A stretch of DNA of 9,180 nt from Synergistaceae bacterium. Its GTDB lineage: Bacteria; Synergistota; Synergistia; Synergistales; Aminobacteriaceae. The stretch spans positions 1 through 9,180 of the forward strand of contig JAFPWQ010000140.1 in assembly GCA_017394925.1 (NCBI GenBank), in the 5' to 3' direction. Below, piece after piece: positions 5,022 through 9,180 of this stretch (position 1 is the first letter of the stretch; the number at the start of each line of letters is the position of its first letter). The notes below the pieces were generated by a model that worked only from the letters and a program-made list of their open reading frames with translations, ran no database searches and was not told where the DNA came from. A program made the position numbers and the translations under genes.

Positions 5022-7437
5022 AACGCATAGTTAAAATTCTCTCACGTTCACGCATGTATTCTTCCATGAACGCATAATCAGGTCTGCCGCTATCATCAAC
5101 GGGAAGCATAATCTTCTCGCGGTTGATTCGTGATTCGTTAATCTCGCGGTTAAAGCTGTATTTCTCCTGCATTCGTGGTTCTGCTACTGACGTGATGAAC
5201 ATATACACGTATTTATTCATGGCCGGAGCTTTGAGTGCCGTAACGTGATCGCTTGCGATGAATTCATAGTCATGAAAGAATGATTTGCCAACACTGCCGC
5301 TGTTCGCAATCGTCATGCACTTACTGAATCTCCGAACACCTTCCGTGTTGCCGATGAATGAATCGATTCCGTTATTCAGTCCCGTTGATGATACATACGG
5401 GATATTTCCGGGTATATGGTCACCTGTTTTGAGTCTCTTGCCGCGCTGTATGTCAGGAAGAATTGCATTCAAATCGAATTCTGCCCATTGCCGGCCCTCA
5501 AGTGAAAGACCGTGTGATTCGTTACTGCCTGCATAGCCGAACAAATAGCCGCGTCCGTGAACTATCATGCTGAATTCAAACGTGAGGTAATCGGCAAGAC
5601 TGTTCACGAATTCATTCTCTCTGGGAGTCTCATCGTTATAGTAGAAGAACGAGTGAAGCCATTCGTCAGACTCTTCAACTTTAGTCTCAACCATGAACTT
5701 TGAAGACGGGATAATATTTCCTCTCCAGCAGTCAAGAAGATACTGCCTTCTGTCCTTTGCGCGTTCGGTCTCTTCAAGTCCCTTATGCATTTTGACCTCG
5801 TAACCGTCATCATGAAAGTCAATGAACTTCGCGAGCTTGTCCGGTTCATGCGGAATACCTGCGGTGAATATCGCGATACACGGAACAGTTCCTACACCGT
5901 AAAATGTATCTTTATTGAGGCTTATCACTCCTTCAAGCGTATGATGCTTCAGAATGTCAGATTTAAGCTGCCTGTCCTCTTTCGTTTTGCCTGTCATTGA
6001 TGAGACCGGGACAATAACGGCTGCCCTCCCTCCTGTCTGAATGCATTCGAGGAGGTGATAGATGAAATTCAGTTCCGAAAGATTAGACGTTGCTTTGTTC
6101 TTTGCCTGCGAGTAAGGCGGATTCATTAAGCCCTTCGTGATACCTAAGAGCTGTAACTCATCGGGTCTCTTCGCAAGAAAATCTTCACACGTCAAATTGC
6201 TCTGACCGTCTCCCCTGAGAATCATATTCGTAGTTGCAATCGCGAACATGTCATCACGGACTTCAATCCCGTATATCTGCTTTTCTCTGATGTGCCTCCG
6301 CTGCGATTCGTTCTTTGCGGCGTTGAGCATTCTGTGCATACCGGCGATTAAGAATCCTCCTGTACCTGAACACGGATCAAATATAACGTCATCGGGCAGA
6401 ATATCCAGTAAATCACAAAATAATTCAGTTATATGTGAAGGAGTGAGAACAACGCCTAATGTCTGACCGTCTCCTCCTGAATAGCGCACAAATTCACCGT
6501 AGAATCTCCCAAGATAATCTTCGTGTGAATTATTGAATTCAATCGCGCTGTATATTTCCCTGTTGAGATAGTCAGCAAAAAATTTCAACGGGGTCATCTT
6601 TAAGTTCGGGTTTATAGTGTTGAGTACCGGCCTGTCCTTTATGAGCGTGAACTGGTGCAGAATTTTTTCGCGTTTGACTTCAGGACGGACCTTTGCGCGT
6701 GTTATTGCATTCTCAAGATACCTGTAGAGCAATTCACCGTCAGTGTTTTTATCAACCGTATCACCCTTCAGAATATCAAGACTGAATCCGTATTTCTGTT
6801 CTCTGAGTGCTAAGAGTATTGCCGAAACGACAAGGGGCTTTTCTGTCTCGCCTAACTTGCCGTAATTCCGTAAATGCTCATGAAGTTTTTCTGCCTTAGT
6901 CTTAATGTCTTTGAGTTCTAAGTCTTCGGGCATTTCTTCTTCAAGAACCACACGATGATAATATCTCTCAATATTTGACGGCGAAAAGTTCTCGAATGTC
7001 TCTACAGGTTCAAGCTCTTTCACTCCGTCTTCATTCACGAATAAAGGCTGTAACGTATGGTGCTTAGAGTCTCCTGCATTGCCGAACGCAAATATCTTCG
7101 TGAATGTCCCATGCTCTATAATTTTATGGGCATAATACAATGCTCCGTTAAGCGCATAATCCCGTGTGGCTTTAATGCTCTGCGATATACTGCCGTCTTT
7201 ATCTTTCAGACATAATTTATCCCTGTCGGCCTTATTCTCGATGACTATCACATAGCCTTCAACGATCGCAATGAAATCCGGGTAACCTGACTCGCCGGTC
7301 TGATTCTTCGATGCAGTACTTAATGCTTCGTTCAGATGTGCAATCTCCGTATGCTGATATTCTGATTCGATTCCTGCTTCTTTAAGCAAGTCATGTATGT
7401 AGATGTCAAAATTAGATTCGTAGTTATTCATGGCCAT
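4987..7437 (-). CDS. BcgI/Type IIG-like restriction-modification fusion: nuclease, N6-adenine methylase, recognition domain
   Basis: An 816-residue polypeptide that both cuts DNA and methylates adenine. Residues 1-115 form a PD-(D/E)XK nuclease, with PDF at 53-55 and ENK at 67-69 as the metal-binding core. A helical segment follows (about 150-320). The methylase part has motif I DPCSGTGGF (354-362, AdoMet binding) and the catalytic NPPY (439-442), as in HsdM-type N6-adenine methylases. From about 651 to 800 there is one S-subunit-like recognition domain (GNIPYVSS, FIGN, KIMLPV, PDYAFME). Related fused enzymes usually carry two such domains; here the second is in the overlapping downstream ORF. 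The start is ATG 7437 or, more likely by family pattern, ATG 7431 (MNNYESNF); neither has a Shine-Dalgarno, and the T-tract of the preceding terminator touches ATG 7437. The recognition sequence cannot be predicted. Confidence 0.88.
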   Translation of the reverse strand: MAMNNYESNFDIYIHDLLKEAGIESEYQHTEIAHLNEALSTASKNQTGESGYPDFIAIVEGYVIVIENKADRDKLCLKDKDGSISQSIKATRDYALNGALYYAHKIIEHGTFTKIFAFGNAGDSKHHTLQPLFVNEDGVKELEPVETFENFSPSNIERYYHRVVLEEEMPEDLELKDIKTKAEKLHEHLRNYGKLGETEKPLVVSAILLALREQKYGFSLDILKGDTVDKNTDGELLYRYLENAITRAKVRPEVKREKILHQFTLIKDRPVLNTINPNLKMTPLKFFADYLNREIYSAIEFNNSHEDYLGRFYGEFVRYSGGDGQTLGVVLTPSHITELFCDLLDILPDDVIFDPCSGTGGFLIAGMHRMLNAAKNESQRRHIREKQIYGIEVRDDMFAIATTNMILRGDGQSNLTCEDFLAKRPDELQLLGITKGLMNPPYSQAKNKATSNLSELNFIYHLLECIQTGGRAAVIVPVSSMTGKTKEDRQLKSDILKHHTLEGVISLNKDTFYGVGTVPCIAIFTAGIPHEPDKLAKFIDFHDDGYEVKMHKGLEETERAKDRRQYLLDCWRGNIIPSSKFMVETKVEESDEWLHSFFYYNDETPRENEFVNSLADYLTFEFSMIVHGRGYLFGYAGSNESHGLSLEGRQWAEFDLNAILPDIQRGKRLKTGDHIPGNIPYVSSTGLNNGIDSFIGNTEGVRRFSKCMTIANSGSVGKSFFHDYEFIASDHVTALKAPAMNKYVYMFITSVAEPRMQEKYSFNREINESRINREKIMLPVDDSGRPDYAFMEEYMRERERILTMRYAPREHESEDG
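5063..5082. repeat. Direct repeat shared by the two target-recognition domains, copy 2
   Basis: TCCATGAACGCATAATCAGG lies near the 3' end of the RM gene, 517 bp from its partner in the downstream ORF, and differs from it at one base. Confidence 0.7.
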
Positions 7438-7471
7438 AAAAAATGAGGAGAACCGTTAAATGATTCTCCCC
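7438..7471 (-). terminator. Intrinsic terminator of the chemoreceptor gene, abutting the RM start
   Basis: On the minus strand a 10-bp stem (GGGGAGAATC with GGTTCTCCTC, two wobble pairs) closes a 7-nt loop and is followed by ATTTTTT. It begins 31 nt after the chemoreceptor stop. Its T-run ends exactly where the RM gene's first ATG begins. Confidence 0.85.
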
Positions 7472-7502
7472 ATGAGTTTACATGTTAATTCTTCCTGAAA
7501 AT

Positions 7503-9180
7503 TTACTTTTTCTTTGCAGGTGCTTTTGCAGGAAGTGCCTTGCGTGATGAGCCGCCCTTCTTGGGAGCTGCGCCTTCTTCCTCAATATGGAACTGCGATA
7601 ATGCTTCCGTGATGCTCTCAACGAGTCCTGTCTGATCGACTGCACCCTGTGCTGCACGTTCAGCGATTAATGCTGTCTCGTCCATATCGTTCTTTATGCT
7701 CTCAAGATGATCAAGAATTTCCGTTGTTGCCTTCGTTACGTTGTCGATACCTGCGGCAATCTCACGGCTTGATGCTGCCTGCTCCTGTGCAACTGCGGCT
7801 ATGTTCTGAATTCTGTCATTTGCCTTGTCGATCTGGCTCATTGCCTCAGCAAGTGAATCCTGCGCACCGTTAGCCTTCTCTGTTGTCTCGTCAAGCAATA
7901 CTGAAGTCTCATCGCTTGATGTCTTAGTCTCACGTACGCTTGTCTGCAATGTCTCGATTAAGCCTCTTACGTTCTCTGCGGCACGGCTTGATTCTTCTGC
8001 GAGCTTACGGACTGATTCAGCGACAACTGCAAATCCTCGTCCTGCTTCACCTGCTCTTGCAGCCTCGATTGCGGCGTTGAGTGCAAGTAAATTCGTCTGG
8101 TCTGCAATTGACGTAATATCTCCGATGAATTCGCTTATCTTGTTTGAATTCTCAACAAGTTCCTGAAGTTTTATGCCGCTCTCTTTGGTCTTCTTCTGAA
8201 GGATCGTTATGTTCGTGATTGCCTCTTTAACCGTGTCTACTGCATTGCCCGTTACTGTCGTCATGTTCGAGATGAACTCTGCGCAGTCTGTTGCGGCCTG
8301 TGCACTTGTCATTGATGCCGCTGACATTTCTTCAGTGCCTGCATTCGATTCCTGAAGTGATGATGAGTTGCTCTCCATGAGCTTGACCACGTTTGAAACG
8401 CTTGAACGAACGTTATTTGCATAGTCTAAGTTCTTGCCGGCATCTTCTTTCATTGCTCCGGCCTTGTCATGACTCTCAATTGCGAGGCCGCGAATATCAC
8501 CGATTGCTGTGCTGAGACCTGCGAACATTTCAGTTAATGCATCGCCCAGATGACCAAGTTCGTCTTTGCCCTCATAATTGAAGTCTGCGCGCGTGATTGA
8601 CATATCACCGTCTCTTGCATTTCCGCAGAGTTCAACTACACGGCCTAACGGGGTCGAAATTGATTTTGCGATATAGAGTGCAATTACGATGCCAAGTACA
8701 ATAGCTACAGCCGCAAGTGAAATAACAAGCGTCATTGTGCTTCCCAGTGAATCGTGTGCATTCTGCGACAAATCTACGATTCTATGTGTGCCTGCGTCCG
8801 TAATCTTATTCGCAATGTTCACGAGGTTTAATCCGTCAGCAAGTAAGGCCGCAAATGCCGGTTCTGTCTGCGTGAATGAATTTAACACGTCATTGAATCC
8901 GTTCTTTAATGTCGTGAATGTTCCGCGTCCTGCCGTCATTAAATCACGTACTTCCTTGAACCTTGAGCCTTCATAGAACCTGTTGTACATGTTCTCGCCG
9001 TTCACTAACTGCTGGACTATGTCATTCATCATCTTCGCATCTCTGGTATCAAGCGCAACCGCATAATTTCTTGCAGTTACAGCAAATGCAGTTGTGAGAG
9101 ACTCGGCTAATCTGATTCTGTTAATATCCGTCTCAAAGTCTGCACCTTCAAGTGTCTGCTTCAGATTATCGAGCGTGATC
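7503..9180 (-). CDS. Methyl-accepting chemotaxis protein, N-terminus cut by window edge
   Basis: A transmembrane chemoreceptor that signals through CheW/CheA to the flagellar motor. The frame is open to the right edge: upstream of the in-frame ATG at 9032 another 49 codons continue without a stop (ending towards the membrane segment with TARNYAVALDTRDAKM), so that ATG is internal and the true start lies outside. About 558 residues are visible: a helical ligand-binding part; a membrane segment (VISLAAVAIVLGIVIALYIA, near 8670-8730); a HAMP domain (STPLGRVVELCGNARDGDM onwards); and a long coiled-coil signalling domain. The hairpin tip (about 7998-8105) has the near-invariant ADQTNLLALNAAIEAARAGE followed by AGRGFAVVAESVRKLAEE, the CheA/CheW contact. 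The C-terminus is a Lys/Ala/Pro-rich tail ending PAKAPAKKK, not an NWETF-type methylase tether. A terminator follows the stop. The ligand is unknown. Confidence 0.95.
   Translation of the reverse strand, partial: ITLDNLKQTLEGADFETDINRIRLAESLTTAFAVTARNYAVALDTRDAKMMNDIVQQLVNGENMYNRFYEGSRFKEVRDLMTAGRGTFTTLKNGFNDVLNSFTQTEPAFAALLADGLNLVNIANKITDAGTHRIVDLSQNAHDSLGSTMTLVISLAAVAIVLGIVIALYIAKSISTPLGRVVELCGNARDGDMSITRADFNYEGKDELGHLGDALTEMFAGLSTAIGDIRGLAIESHDKAGAMKEDAGKNLDYANNVRSSVSNVVKLMESNSSSLQESNAGTEEMSAASMTSAQAATDCAEFISNMTTVTGNAVDTVKEAITNITILQKKTKESGIKLQELVENSNKISEFIGDITSIADQTNLLALNAAIEAARAGEAGRGFAVVAESVRKLAEESSRAAENVRGLIETLQTSVRETKTSSDETSVLLDETTEKANGAQDSLAEAMSQIDKANDRIQNIAAVAQEQAASSREIAAGIDNVTKATTEILDHLESIKNDMDETALIAERAAQGAVDQTGLVESITEALSQFHIEEEGAAPKKGGSSRKALPAKAPAKKK

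Noticed and set aside
7489..7503. A second CodY-box-like site at the chemoreceptor stop codon (11/15 match, one half-site perfect)
   Set aside because: Four mismatches, not at a recognisable promoter, and such matches are common by chance in AT-rich DNA.
7825..8166. Plus-strand ORF of 113 codons inside the chemoreceptor gene
   Set aside because: It is antisense to the conserved signalling domain; its open frame follows from the codon use of the real gene.
8977..9032. ATG at 9032 as the chemoreceptor start
   Set aside because: The frame continues upstream without a stop to the window edge with protein-like sequence, and a start here would remove most of the sensor and the first membrane segment.

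Overview
This is a bacterial chromosome segment of moderate GC (roughly 43-45% by eye), with strong AGGAGG-type Shine-Dalgarno sites. The gene order hslV-hslU-codY points to Bacillota or the related CodY-bearing Synergistota. I lean weakly towards a gut or anaerobic Synergistota lineage, but only the CodY-bearing grouping is well supported by the sequence.

Layout. (1) Positions 1-537, minus: the N-terminal 179 codons of a DUF2828 protein (TROVE/vWA-like), cut by the left edge and with no stop in the window. (2) 538-770: an intergenic stretch with two copies of a 20-bp direct repeat 78 bp apart, overlapping hairpins and ORF-like frames; it may be a dispersed repeat. (3) 771-1412, minus: a xenobiotic O-acetyltransferase of the left-handed beta-helix type (Vat/CatB-like). 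(4) 1413-1567: a divergent promoter region with a perfect TATAAT for the acetyltransferase, an extended -10 for hslV, and a CodY-box-like 15-mer over the acetyltransferase -10. (5) 1568-4397, plus: the hslV-hslU-codY operon, encoding the ATP-dependent HslVU protease and the nutrient-sensing repressor CodY. (6) 4404-4443: a hairpin whose T-rich tail faces the minus strand, so it ends the convergent restriction-modification (RM) operon. (7) 4470-7437, minus: an RM locus with one 816-residue polypeptide (PD-(D/E)XK nuclease, N6-adenine methylase, one target-recognition domain) followed by a 35-bp-overlapping ORF carrying a second target-recognition domain that ends in a G9 tract. (8) 7438-7471: an intrinsic terminator for the chemoreceptor gene, directly abutting the RM start codon. 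(9) 7503-9180, minus: a methyl-accepting chemotaxis protein, cut by the right edge.

How the parts work together. HslV is the peptidase and HslU the unfoldase of one protease, and CodY is co-transcribed with them as in Bacillus. CodY may act locally on the divergent acetyltransferase promoter. The two RM ORFs probably form one enzyme with a bipartite recognition site, like BcgI or a Type IIG enzyme. The unusual points are the split specificity domain, the G9 tract at its end, the terminator touching the RM start codon, and a CodY whose expected ligand-contacting arginine is missing.
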